Source: CALBPI01 sp039700805 (GTDB lineage: Bacteria; Pseudomonadota; Gammaproteobacteria; Steroidobacterales; Woeseiaceae). Taken from it: a DNA stretch of 27,187 bases. Shown in pieces: positions 8,202 through 16,642 of this stretch; within the stretch, counting starts at the first letter, position 1, and each line of letters starts with the position of its first letter. The position numbers and the translations under genes are program-made. Where the stretch lies: the NCBI GenBank assembly GCA_039700805.1, contig JBCAZE010000020.1, positions 1-27,187 on the forward strand, written 5' to 3'. The notes beneath the pieces are model-generated. The model searched no databases. It was not told where the DNA came from and saw only the letters and a list, made by a program, of their open reading frames with translations.

Positions 8202-9607
8202 TCCGCTAGGTAATTGACGATGCCTTTTGCTGCTTCCCGCCCTTCGTGAACCGCTGTAACGACAAGATCCGATCCTCGAACCATGTCACCACCCGCAAAA
8301 ATCTTCGGGTTGTCGGTTTGAAACGGTGTCATCACGTCATTGGACACGCGGATGCGACCGTCGTCGTTTGTCGTCACATCAAACTGCGCTAACCAGTCAG
8401 CAGGATTTGGTCGAAACCCGAATGCAATGATCACCGAGTCAGCAGGTAAGACCTGTTCACTTCCAGGCACCGGTTCCGGTCGGCGGCGACCGGAAGCATC
8501 CGGCTCGCCGAGTTGTGTCGTGACCACTTTGACACCGGTGACGTGATCTGTGCCGATGATCTCTACCGGCTGACGGTTGAAGAGGAAATTGACGCCTTCC
8601 TCCTTGGCGTTAGCAACCTCACGCCTAGACCCTGGCATGTTCGCCTCATCACGACGATAGGCGCACGTCACACTTGTAGCGCCTTGCCTTAACGCCGTCC
8701 GATTGCAATCCATGCCGGTATCGCCGCCGCCAAGCACCACCACGTTCTTGCCGTCCAAGTTCATCGCTGGGTCAACACGGTCGAAAGATTCCAATGTTTT
8801 GTAAGCATTCGACACAAGATACGGCAGCGCGTCATGGACCCCTGGCAAGTCCTCACCAGGAAAGCCACCACGCACATAACTGTAGGTACCCATGCCCAAA
8901 AAGACCGCGTCGAAATCATCGACCAACGTTTGGAACGGCACATCATCGCCGACTCGTGTTTCAAGCACGAACTCAACACCCATGCCTTCAAGGATTTCGC
9001 GGCGACGCCGAACGACCTCCTTCTCGAGCTTGAACGGCGGAATACCAAACGTCAGCAAGCCGCCAATTTCCGAATATGCATCGTAGACAGTGCTCGCGAC
9101 GCCATGCCGAGCCAACACGTCTGCAGCGGCCAATCCAGCCGGACCGGCACCCACGATTGCCACACGCTTGCCGGTGCTCACCACATGAGAGAGGTCCGGT
9201 CGCCATCCGAGTTTGAACGCCTCATCGGTAATGTACTTTTCGATATTGCCGATACTGACAGCACCTAAGCCATCATTAAGCGTACAGGCGCCTTCACACA
9301 AACGATCCTGCGGACAAACGCGCCCGCAAACTTCCGGAAGCGAGTTGGTCTGGTTCGACAATTCCGCCGCCTCGATAATGTTGCCCTGACGAATCAACTC
9401 CAGCCAATTCGGAATGTAATTGTGAACCGGGCATTTCCACTCACAGTAAGGATTGCCACAGTTCAGACACCGACCCGCCTGATCGGAGGCTTGCTCGGCC
9501 GAATACTGCCCATAAATCTCGCGATAGTGTTGTACGCGGATTTCAGCAGGCGCTTTTTCCGGATCACGTCTTGGTATATCGAGAAACTGTAGCGGAAACT
9601 CACTCAT
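8198..9607 (-). CDS. gltD: Glutamate synthase (NADPH) small subunit
   Basis: The 469-aa beta subunit of NADPH-GOGAT takes electrons from NADPH through FAD and iron-sulfur clusters to GltB. N-terminal cysteine clusters CLNCGNPYCEWKCPVHN and CGRVCPQDRLCEGAC bind the 4Fe-4S centres. The FAD loop VAIVGAGPAGLAAADVLARHG lies around residue 150. The NADPH loop VVVLGGGDTGMDCNRTALRQGA lies around residue 290. The C-terminal IFAGGDMVRGSDLVVTAVHEGR completes FAD binding. The length is standard. The gene starts 2 bases after the gltB stop, the usual gltB-gltD operon order, so translational coupling and 1:1 expression are likely. Confidence 0.98.
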   Translation of the reverse strand: MSEFPLQFLDIPRRDPEKAPAEIRVQHYREIYGQYSAEQASDQAGRCLNCGNPYCEWKCPVHNYIPNWLELIRQGNIIEAAELSNQTNSLPEVCGRVCPQDRLCEGACTLNDGLGAVSIGNIEKYITDEAFKLGWRPDLSHVVSTGKRVAIVGAGPAGLAAADVLARHGVASTVYDAYSEIGGLLTFGIPPFKLEKEVVRRRREILEGMGVEFVLETRVGDDVPFQTLVDDFDAVFLGMGTYSYVRGGFPGEDLPGVHDALPYLVSNAYKTLESFDRVDPAMNLDGKNVVVLGGGDTGMDCNRTALRQGATSVTCAYRRDEANMPGSRREVANAKEEGVNFLFNRQPVEIIGTDHVTGVKVVTTQLGEPDASGRRRPEPVPGSEQVLPADSVIIAFGFRPNPADWLAQFDVTTNDDGRIRVSNDVMTPFQTDNPKIFAGGDMVRGSDLVVTAVHEGREAAKGIVNYLAD

Positions 9608-9609
9608 CG

Positions 9610-12600
9610 TTATGCCGCCTGTCGCAAAGAGGTCATCAAATTTCTAAGCTCCGACGCTTTCGGCTTGACCAGCCAGAAACGGGACAGGAAGTCTCGATAG
9701 TCTTCTAGGATCTCTCCCGCCCAAGCGCTGCCTGTCAGCTCAACGTGGCGCATTAACAAGCCACGTAAGTGGTGTAGATGCGACTCCATGGTTTCCGGGG
9801 AGATTCGATGGATATCAATAAGTTCATGGTTATAGCGATCGACGAAATCTCGGTTGATATCGAGAACGTAGGCGAACCCACCCGTCATCCCGGCACCAAA
9901 ATTCACACCGACATCACCAATACATGCAACAACACCGCCGGTCATGTATTCGCAACAGTGATCGCCCGCACCTTCGATAACCGCCACCGCGCCAGAATTG
10001 CGCACGGCGAACCGCTCGCCAGCACGCCCGGCCGCAAAAAGCTCACCGCCGGTGGCGCCGTACAAACAGGTGTTACCCATAATCGCCGTATCACGCGCTA
10101 CAAACTGGCTGCTCACGGGTGGCCGCAGCACCAAACGCCCGGCAGTCATCCCTTTGCCGACGTAATCGTTCGCGTCGCCTTCTAACGTCATATGGAGGCC
10201 GCATACATTCCAAGCACCGAAGCTCTGTCCTGCTGTACCGCGCAGCTTCAAATCCAAAACTGCCTCGCCCATGCCGAGGTTGCCATGACGTCGTGCGATT
10301 TCACCGGACAATCGCGCACCGATCGACCGATGATAGTTATGAACTTCATAGCCGAGACGCAGTGACTCACGTCCCTCGATGGCAGCCCGACAGTCCAGAA
10401 GCATCTGCTCCGCCAACTCACCTCGATCGAACGGCGCGTTGCGCGGCTCAACACAAAACCGCGGCTTATCATCGGCCAAACCACCATCTGAGATTATTGG
10501 AGAGAGGTCCAATGAGCGTTGCCGATCTGTCGCACCTTCTGACATCGATAAGTACCCATGCTGGCCAACCAACTCTTCGAGCGAGCGCACACCAAGTTGC
10601 GCCATATACTCGCGCGTCTCTTCAGCAACAAATCGGAAGAAGTTCACGACCATGTCCGGCAAGCCAACGAAGTGCTTACTTCGCAACACGTTATTTTGTG
10701 TCGCGACGCCGGTCGCGCAATTGTTGAGGTGGCAGATACGTAGGTACTTGCATCCAAGCGCGACCATCGGCGCGGTACCGAAACCGAAACTCTCGGCGCC
10801 GAGCATTGCCGCCTTAATGACATCAAGCCCTGTTTTTAGACCACCGTCCGTTTGCAGACGCACCTTGTGCCGAAGGTCATTACCTCGCAACACTTGATGG
10901 GTCTCGGATAACCCTAGCTCCCAAGGACTGCCTGCGTACTTAACGGAAGTCAGCGGACTTGCACCCGTGCCACCATCGTATCCGGAGATCGTGATCAGAT
11001 CGGCATAGGCCTTCGCAACGCCCGCAGCAATAGTGCCGACACCCGGTTCGGAGACGAGCTTGACGCTGACCAGGGCTTCAGGATTGACCTGCTTCAGGTC
11101 AAAAATGAGCTGTGCTAGATCCTCGATAGAGTAGATATCATGATGCGGCGGCGGCGAGATCAAACCAACGCCTGGACTCGCATAACGCAGCCTGGCAATC
11201 GTCTCATCCACTTTGTGACCCGGCAGTTGGCCACCTTCGCCCGGTTTCGCGCCCTGGGCGATCTTGATCTGCAAGACATCTGCATTAACCAGATACTCAG
11301 CGGTTACACCAAACCGTCCACTAGCCACCTGCTTGATTCGGGACATGCGCTCCGTGCCATAGCGACTTGGATCTTCGCCGCCCTCGCCTGAATTCGATCG
11401 CGCGCCAAGACGATTCATGGCAATTGCGAGCGCCTCGTGAGCTTCAGGTGATAGCGCGCCGAGCGACATACCCGCGCTGTCGAAACGCTTCACGATGGCT
11501 TCTGCAGGTTCCACTTCGGATAACGGAATCGCCGAGCGTCCGAAATCGATATCCAAAAGATCGCGAAGCGTCGATACCGGTCGCTCATTGACCAGGCCGG
11601 CGTATTGCTTGTACACACCGTAGTCGCCAGACCGTACCGCCGCCTGCAAAGTTGCGATGACATCGGGGTTGTAACAGTGATATTCGCCACCGTGGACGTA
11701 ACGCAGGAGCCCGCCTTGGTTAATCGGAATGCCAGGTGCCCAGGCTAACTTGCCAAGTGTTTGCTGATCCTGCTCCAAGTCGGCAAAGCCTGCGCCCTTA
11801 ATGCGGCTGACCGTACCGACAAAACATCGATCGACCACCTCTGGTGCAAGACCGACGATTTCGAACAATTGACCGCCTCGGTAGCTAGCAATCGATGAGA
11901 TCCCCATCTTGGACATGATCTTAAACAGACCCTTCCGGATACCGCGTCGATAGTTCCGACCAAACTGACGCGTCCCATCCAATTGGTTGGTGACTTTGCC
12001 ACGGCGCGCCATATCACTCAGCACCTGATAGGCAAGATACGGATAGACCGCCGTTGCACCGTAACCAATCAAACACGCAAAGTGGTGTGGGTCTCTGGCG
12101 TAGCCGGTCTCTACCAACAGATTGCAATCGCAACGAAGGCCTGTGCGTACAAGATGATGATGTACGGCACCTGTCGCCAGCAGTGAATGCACAGGCAACT
12201 TGCCTTCAACGAGGTAGCGGTCCGACAAACAGATCAGCAAATTGCCGTCACGAACCGCTTGCTCAGCTTTGGCACAAATGTCATCGAGCGCGTCCGTCAA
12301 TGAGACCGACGCATCGTAGTTCAGATCTATAAGCGCGTGGCTGTCACCAAACAAAGCTGGGCTGACGAGCTGTCGCCATTTGCGTTGTGACAACACAGGC
12401 GAACTGATGATCACATGCTCCGCATCGCTCGCCGACAACTCAAACAGATTCGATTCTCGACCAATGTTGGTCTGCAAGGTCATCACGATGCGTTCACGCA
12501 GAGAATCAATCGGTGGATTGGTCACCTGCGCAAATTGTTGACGGAAATAATCAAACAATGGGCGAACTTCTTTCGACAACACCGACATCGGCGTGTCGTC

Positions 12601-14082
12601 ACCCATCGACCCAACCGCTTCTTGGCCTGCCTCGGCAAGGACGCGCAGCACCTCGTTGCGCTCCTCCATCGAGAGATTGAACATCTTTTGATAGATCGCG
12701 ATCTCGTTTGGCTCCATCGGCTCGGCAGCCATTCGGACATCAATCAGTTCCGACTCGAGATACCGGATGCCCTTCTTCAACCAACGGCGATACGGTGCGC
12801 GTGCTTTGATCTGCTCATGGATGTCATTCGTGTCGAGCAACACACCGTTGCGTAAATCGACAGCCAGCATCTCACCCGGACCCAGACGCCCCTTCTCAAC
12901 AACATCCTCAGGCGAATAATCGTAAACACCAATCTCGGACGCGATCGTCAGATGACGATCACGCGTCAACACATACCGCGCTGGCCGCAATCCGTTTCGA
13001 TCCAGCGTGCACGCAGCGTATCGACCGTCCGTCATGACGACGCCAGCGGGCCCATCCCACGGTTCGATGTGGCAGCCGAAAAACTCATAGAACGCGCGGA
13101 TGTCGTGATCAAGACGCTCATTGGCTTGCCAAGCGGGCGGCACCAACAAACGCATTGCTTGCAAGACATCCATGCCGCCAGCCAACATCACCTCGAGCAT
13201 ATTGTCGAGACTGGAAGAATCCGATCCATCCATCGATACGAGGGGCTGCAAGGACGACACATCCGGCAGTTTGTCCGACTGAAAGTTCTTTGCGCGCGCG
13301 AGCGCCCAGTTGCGGTTACCCTGAATCGTGTTGATTTCGCCGTTATGCGCCAACAGACGGAACGGTTGCGCGAGTCGCCACTGCGGCCACGTGTTGGTAG
13401 AAAACCGTTGATGGAAGACGCACACCGAGCTCGCCATGCGCGGATCTTTCAAATCCTTGTAGAACGCTGACAGCACCGCGGGCATCACCATCCCTTTATA
13501 AGACAGCGTATTCGCACACAGGCTTGCGACGTAGAACGATGCATCGATTTCTGCGAGTACCTTCTCGGCACGCCGTCGCGCAATAAACAACAGACGATTG
13601 AAATGCTCGTTAACCATGCCGTCCGGCGCGTTGACGAATACATGCTCGATCACCGGTAGCGTGCGAAGCGCCTCCTCACCACAAACCGAAGGATCGGTAG
13701 GCACAACGCGCCAACCAGCGACGGAGAGACCGACGGCCTCAAGCTGACGTTGCAATTCCGTTCGGCAACGCCCAGCCATGGTGTCGTGCGGGTTCAAGAA
13801 GACCAAACCCGCAGCGAAGCGCTCCGCCAATTCGAACCCGGCCTCTTGCGCAACGTCACGCAGGAAAGACTCCGGCGCTTTCATCAGCAAACCGCAACCA
13901 TCACCTGTCTTACCATCTGCAGCAACAGCACCACGATGCGTCAGACGCGTGAGCGCGCCGATAGCGGTGCTGACCAGCCAATGGCTCGGTTCATCATCGA
14001 TATTGGCAATCAAACCGAACCCACAACTCGCCTTTTCAAACGATGGCTGATAGAGACTGGTGTGATCGGGCATTCGACTCAA
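9610..14082 (-). CDS. gltB: Glutamate synthase (NADPH) large subunit
   Basis: The 1490-aa alpha subunit makes two glutamates from glutamine and 2-oxoglutarate and is the main ammonium-assimilation partner of glutamine synthetase. The start is TTG at 14082: AGAGGA (14096-14091) lies 8 bases upstream, whereas the ATG three codons later would be 17 bases away. A short propeptide precedes Cys20 (ASCGFGLIA), the class II amidotransferase nucleophile. That domain runs to about residue 410. The FMN/2-oxoglutarate domain holds GEGGQLPGHKVDE and YDGGTGASPLTS. The 3Fe-4S motif CKYLRICHLNNC has cysteines at 1111, 1117 and 1122. The C-terminal GXGXG helix domain includes GTAGQSFGAWN. No damage is visible. 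Confidence 0.98.
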   Translation of the reverse strand: MSRMPDHTSLYQPSFEKASCGFGLIANIDDEPSHWLVSTAIGALTRLTHRGAVAADGKTGDGCGLLMKAPESFLRDVAQEAGFELAERFAAGLVFLNPHDTMAGRCRTELQRQLEAVGLSVAGWRVVPTDPSVCGEEALRTLPVIEHVFVNAPDGMVNEHFNRLLFIARRRAEKVLAEIDASFYVASLCANTLSYKGMVMPAVLSAFYKDLKDPRMASSVCVFHQRFSTNTWPQWRLAQPFRLLAHNGEINTIQGNRNWALARAKNFQSDKLPDVSSLQPLVSMDGSDSSSLDNMLEVMLAGGMDVLQAMRLLVPPAWQANERLDHDIRAFYEFFGCHIEPWDGPAGVVMTDGRYAACTLDRNGLRPARYVLTRDRHLTIASEIGVYDYSPEDVVEKGRLGPGEMLAVDLRNGVLLDTNDIHEQIKARAPYRRWLKKGIRYLESELIDVRMAAEPMEPNEIAIYQKMFNLSMEERNEVLRVLAEAGQEAVGSMGDDTPMSVLSKEVRPLFDYFRQQFAQVTNPPIDSLRERIVMTLQTNIGRESNLFELSASDAEHVIISSPVLSQRKWRQLVSPALFGDSHALIDLNYDASVSLTDALDDICAKAEQAVRDGNLLICLSDRYLVEGKLPVHSLLATGAVHHHLVRTGLRCDCNLLVETGYARDPHHFACLIGYGATAVYPYLAYQVLSDMARRGKVTNQLDGTRQFGRNYRRGIRKGLFKIMSKMGISSIASYRGGQLFEIVGLAPEVVDRCFVGTVSRIKGAGFADLEQDQQTLGKLAWAPGIPINQGGLLRYVHGGEYHCYNPDVIATLQAAVRSGDYGVYKQYAGLVNERPVSTLRDLLDIDFGRSAIPLSEVEPAEAIVKRFDSAGMSLGALSPEAHEALAIAMNRLGARSNSGEGGEDPSRYGTERMSRIKQVASGRFGVTAEYLVNADVLQIKIAQGAKPGEGGQLPGHKVDETIARLRYASPGVGLISPPPHHDIYSIEDLAQLIFDLKQVNPEALVSVKLVSEPGVGTIAAGVAKAYADLITISGYDGGTGASPLTSVKYAGSPWELGLSETHQVLRGNDLRHKVRLQTDGGLKTGLDVIKAAMLGAESFGFGTAPMVALGCKYLRICHLNNCATGVATQNNVLRSKHFVGLPDMVVNFFRFVAEETREYMAQLGVRSLEELVGQHGYLSMSEGATDRQRSLDLSPIISDGGLADDKPRFCVEPRNAPFDRGELAEQMLLDCRAAIEGRESLRLGYEVHNYHRSIGARLSGEIARRHGNLGMGEAVLDLKLRGTAGQSFGAWNVCGLHMTLEGDANDYVGKGMTAGRLVLRPPVSSQFVARDTAIMGNTCLYGATGGELFAAGRAGERFAVRNSGAVAVIEGAGDHCCEYMTGGVVACIGDVGVNFGAGMTGGFAYVLDINRDFVDRYNHELIDIHRISPETMESHLHHLRGLLMRHVELTGSAWAGEILEDYRDFLSRFWLVKPKASELRNLMTSLRQAA

Positions 14083-14449
14083 AGCAATGGTCCTCTTTCA
14101 ATATGGCGCACGCTCAGCGCCACGTCGCAAGACGCGGTAGTTCGTTACCGAGACTACGGGCGCGGCAAGATGCCGTCTGGAGCCGCCTCTGCACAATGAG
14201 TCGCCGATAGGCGCAGCAACGAGGGGCTTTCCTTACTATTTATGCCACTAATGCTGCATCGCGACAAACGCGCTGAAGGTGCCTGGCGGGCTTTTTGCAC
14301 CGCGAAATGAATGAAACGGGTGTAAATCACCCGAAAATCACGCAAAAGCATGCGCGAATCGTGGTTGTACAACTATCGGCGCTATTTCCAACGGATAACG
14401 CACAATCGACCACGTTCAGGCCAGAATTTGGCAGTTACGCGCGTAACTA
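14083..14449. other. gltB leader and promoter region
   Basis: These 367 bases lie upstream of gltB and downstream of the LEA14-like gene (both on the minus strand). The centre is AT-richer (near 14220-14250, TAAATAGT on the minus strand), a plausible -10 region without a convincing -35. At 14433-14448 there is a perfect 16-bp palindrome, AGTTACGCGCGTAACT, directly after the upstream gene's stop. I see no intact gene and no clear NtrC or Lrp site. Confidence 0.45.
14091..14096 (-). promoter_or_regulatory. Ribosome binding site deciding the TTG start of gltB
   Basis: AGAGGA on the minus strand is 8 bases from the TTG at 14082 and 17 bases from the next in-frame ATG at 14073. Spacing therefore favours TTG. 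Confidence 0.7.
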
Positions 14450-14914
14450 TTAGCGTTGGATATTGATCGTGCCAGCACTCACGAACGGCAGCGGCTTCAC
14501 GAATGGTAGGTCGATCTCCACATCGCCACGTGCTTCATAATCCAGCGATGTTTCACCGCCGGTCAGTAATCGGGAGCCGACCATCCGCACGATATCGGCC
14601 AATGATGTTTCAACGCTGACACTAAAAGTGCCGTCACCATTCGCAGGAATCCGGAATGCGTCCTCGGTCTTACCGCTGACCAGTGAGGTGCCTCCGAGAG
14701 ATACACCATAACCGATCGCTCTGATCGGCAGCGGAATGTCGTTGGGGTTTGTGACGACGAAATCCAACACAATCGTCTGACGGGTCCCGCTGATGTCGCC
14801 AAGCTGAACATTCGACAGCTTGATGTCCGGCTCTCTAAGCCCTTCGCTTAACGTCTGGCAACCAGACAACAAACTCAGCGCAACAATCATGACAAACAGA
14901 TGAGCTTTACGCAC
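14450..14914 (-). CDS. LEA14-like (WHy domain) lipoprotein
   Basis: A 154-aa lipoprotein. I chose the GTG at 14914 because AGGGAG lies 6 bases upstream and the product begins VRKAHLFVMIVALSLLSGC, a clean signal with lipobox LSGC. A longer frame to 15061 would read through the upstream gene's terminator. The mature part is one LEA type 2/WHy domain. It has DIKLSNVQLGDIS, then IVLDFVVTNPNDIPLPIRAIGYGVSLGGTSL with the characteristic NPN, and alternating beta strands to the end. Plant LEA14 and bacterial WHy proteins protect against desiccation and other stress; the bacterial lipoproteins' role is less clear. It follows an alanine-rich LEA-like lipoprotein gene, from which it is separated by a strong terminator. 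Confidence 0.85.
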   Translation of the reverse strand: MRKAHLFVMIVALSLLSGCQTLSEGLREPDIKLSNVQLGDISGTRQTIVLDFVVTNPNDIPLPIRAIGYGVSLGGTSLVSGKTEDAFRIPANGDGTFSVSVETSLADIVRMVGSRLLTGGETSLDYEARGDVEIDLPFVKPLPFVSAGTINIQR

Positions 14915-14925
14915 AACGAACTCCC

Positions 14926-14970
14926 TAAAAACAAGGGCATCTGTGCTGTTGACCAACACAGATGCCCCCT
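14926..14970 (-). terminator. Rho-independent terminator of the alanine-rich lipoprotein gene
   Basis: On the minus strand GGGCATCTGTG and CACAGATGCCC (14967-14957 and 14945-14935) form a perfect 11-bp stem. Three more pairs, one a G-U, extend it inward to a 5-base loop. TTGTTTTT follows at once. Little transcription should pass into the LEA14-like gene, unless that gene depends on read-through. Confidence 0.85.
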
Positions 14971-14990
14971 TTAAAGACATCAAGAAAAGA

Positions 14991-15380
14991 CTAGCTTTCT
15001 TCGTCGACAATCTCTTCCGCATCTTCCGCGAGATCGATGGCCGTGCCCTTCGCTTCTTCAATCATATCGCCAGCCTTGTCCGCAGCATCGCTTGCCGCTT
15101 CTTTGGCGTCGTCGACCATCGCTTCACCGGCCTCCATAGCGTCTTCGCCAGCAGCTTTAGCGGCGTCAACCATCTCACCGGCTTTCTCGCCTGCCGCGTC
15201 AGCAGCATCGCCAACCGCATCAGCTGCGTCGCTAGCCATGTCGCCGGCGCTGTCAGCCGCGCTCTCCGCCGCTTCGACGGCAGCGTCTACAGCAGACTCG
15301 GCATCGCCTTTGTCGCCACCGCAAGCGGTGACTGCAACAGCAGCTGCCAGTACGAGTAGTTGTTTCAATTTGTCAGACAT
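14991..15380 (-). CDS. Alanine-rich acidic helical-repeat lipoprotein (LEA group 3-like)
   Basis: A 129-aa exported protein. The start is the ATG at 15380, with GGGGAG 7 bases upstream; an ATG five codons earlier overlaps that Shine-Dalgarno. The signal MSDKLKQLLVLAAAVAVTAC ends in a VTAC lipobox (Cys20). The rest is almost only Ala, Asp, Glu, Gly, Met and a few Lys, in helix-favouring repeats such as ADAAGEKAGEMVDAAKAAGED. These can be laid out as about eight units of 11 residues, the periodicity of group 3 LEA proteins. Net charge is strongly negative. It is probably a lipid-anchored amphipathic helix or disordered periplasmic protein, perhaps a stress protectant. Composition bias could cause false similarity, so function is inference. 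Confidence 0.8.
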   Translation of the reverse strand: MSDKLKQLLVLAAAVAVTACGGDKGDAESAVDAAVEAAESAADSAGDMASDAADAVGDAADAAGEKAGEMVDAAKAAGEDAMEAGEAMVDDAKEAASDAADKAGDMIEEAKGTAIDLAEDAEEIVDEES

Positions 15381-15422
15381 GTGTGTTCTCCCCATAGATC
15401 GTTATGCCCAAAACTCGGGGGT

Positions 15423-15451
15423 ATTTAACAGGGCGTGCACGCCACCTGCAA
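15423..15451 (-). promoter_or_regulatory. Candidate promoter of the alanine-rich lipoprotein gene
   Basis: On the minus strand TTGCAG (15451-15446) and TTAAAT (15428-15423) are separated by 17 bases, about 43 bases before the ATG. The spacer contains the perfect 12-bp palindrome GGCGTGCACGCC, a possible operator. Confidence 0.4.
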
Positions 15452-15475
15452 GAAAATACTGTCGCCAATTGTGAA

Positions 15476-15910
15476 CTAACGTGGCTCACCGCCTTCTTCA
15501 GCCCACCGCGCCGTCACTATTTGCCAGTCTCCCCCTGCCTGTCTGACTTCGAGCTCGAAGTCGTAAACACTACCGGACAAGCTCAAACGCTCCCAGTCCG
15601 CGCCAGCAAAGCGAACGGATACGTCAACTTCTGCATAATCATCCGTCGCCCACCGGATACTAGTCACGTTCGGAAATATGAGTATGTTGTCCGTTCTCAG
15701 CATGACACCTCGCATGATGTTCAGGACGGCCTGTCTGTCGTTATCTCGCAAATCTCGGTAATCATCGGCAATCGCACCGCGCAGCGGTGACATTTTCTCG
15801 TCTTCTGCAGCGCGCGCCATGTCATCCACCAGGGCGACAATCTGGTCTTCTGGTGAGTCGCTGCTGCAACCCATGAGCAACAGCACGAGTATCGGGATCA
15901 GTTGTTTCAT
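15476..15910 (-). CDS. Small lipoprotein of unknown function (NTF2-like size and pattern)
   Basis: A 144-aa predicted lipoprotein with signal MKQLIPILVLLLMGC (lipobox LMGC, Cys15) and then a serine/acidic linker. The mature domain begins with two amphipathic helices (PEDQIVALVDDMARAAEDEKM and IADDYRDLRDNDRQAVLNIMRG) and continues with four or so beta strands ending GDWQIVTARWAEEG. This helix-then-strand order, with a terminal W-x-I-x-x-x-x-W strand, is typical of NTF2/SnoaL-like lipoproteins. I recognise no specific family. The Shine-Dalgarno is weak. It lies 95 bases upstream of the LEA-like lipoprotein gene and may be its operon partner or independent. Confidence 0.75.
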   Translation of the reverse strand: MKQLIPILVLLLMGCSSDSPEDQIVALVDDMARAAEDEKMSPLRGAIADDYRDLRDNDRQAVLNIMRGVMLRTDNILIFPNVTSIRWATDDYAEVDVSVRFAGADWERLSLSGSVYDFELEVRQAGGDWQIVTARWAEEGGEPR

Positions 15911-15960
15911 GGGTTAAGTATCGCATCGCCACCCGAATCTGTCAGAATGCACGTTCGACA

Positions 15961-16617
15961 ATGCGAGAACCGAAGGTAGCTCGGGTGCAGGAAACGCTAA
16001 GCCAAGCCGACAGCGCGAACATTCATAATATTCTCGAACTCTGGTTCAAAGAACGCGAAAACAGTGCGCCCGGCCTCGATAGCCGGATGAATTTCTGGTT
16101 CGGTGACGACCCGGAAACAGACATTCAGATCCGTCATCGATTCGGCAAGATCATTAAACAAGCAGCAGATGGCGAGCTGGACCATTGGACCAAAACGCCG
16201 CTTGGTCGGTTGGCATTGATCTTGGTGCTCGATCAATTTCGTCGCAACGTTTACCGCGGCAAACCAGAAGCGTTTAGCCATGACAAGGCCGCACTAAAGT
16301 TATGCGTCGAAGGTGCCATCGCTAAGCACGACAAACAACTCAGCGCGATCCAACAAATATTCTTCTTCATGCCAATGCAGCATGTTGAGTCGTTGAAAGT
16401 GCAAGAAAAATCGGTTGCTGTTTTCCGCACGCTCGTTAAAAAAGCGAATCCCTCGGAACGCGAAACTCTCGAAACCTGTGCAGATTTCGCGGAGCTACAT
16501 CGCGATATCATCGAGCAGTTCGGCCGTTTCCCCCATCGCAACGCAATTCTCGGGCGCGAGAGCACGGAGACGGAGAAAGCATTTTTATCGGACGGCCCGA
16601 CGTTCGGCCAAGCCTAG
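15961..16617 (+). CDS. DUF924 family protein
   Basis: A 218-aa cytoplasmic protein of the widespread DUF924 family, an all-helical TPR-like fold of unknown function. Family hallmarks are visible in order: ILELWF near the N-terminus, SRMNFWFG, LGRLALILVLDQFRRNVYRG, the FFFMPMQHVESL segment, and FGRFPHRNAILGRESTETEKAFL near the C-terminus. The ATG at 15961 lacks a Shine-Dalgarno. A GTG at 15985 with AAGG 8 bases upstream would give a protein starting VQETLSQADS and may be the true start. It faces the MATE gene convergently with 25 bases between stops. No neighbour suggests a function. Confidence 0.85.
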   Translation: MREPKVARVQETLSQADSANIHNILELWFKERENSAPGLDSRMNFWFGDDPETDIQIRHRFGKIIKQAADGELDHWTKTPLGRLALILVLDQFRRNVYRGKPEAFSHDKAALKLCVEGAIAKHDKQLSAIQQIFFFMPMQHVESLKVQEKSVAVFRTLVKKANPSERETLETCADFAELHRDIIEQFGRFPHRNAILGRESTETEKAFLSDGPTFGQA

Positions 16618-16642
16618 CGCGTCACCGACCACACGATACCGC

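Noticed and set aside
9778..10727. Long plus-strand open frames opposite gltB and gltD
   Set aside because: They are antisense shadows of unmistakable gltB/gltD coding sequence, lack ribosome sites and have no protein-family features.
14130..14330. NtrC or Lrp binding site in the gltB leader
   Set aside because: TGCACC occurs but without the facing half-site at the right spacing, so no site is supported.
15037..15474. Plus-strand Ser/Ala-rich frame opposite the alanine-rich lipoprotein gene
   Set aside because: Its Ser/Ala composition simply mirrors the complementary strand. The minus-strand gene has a Shine-Dalgarno, lipobox and terminator.
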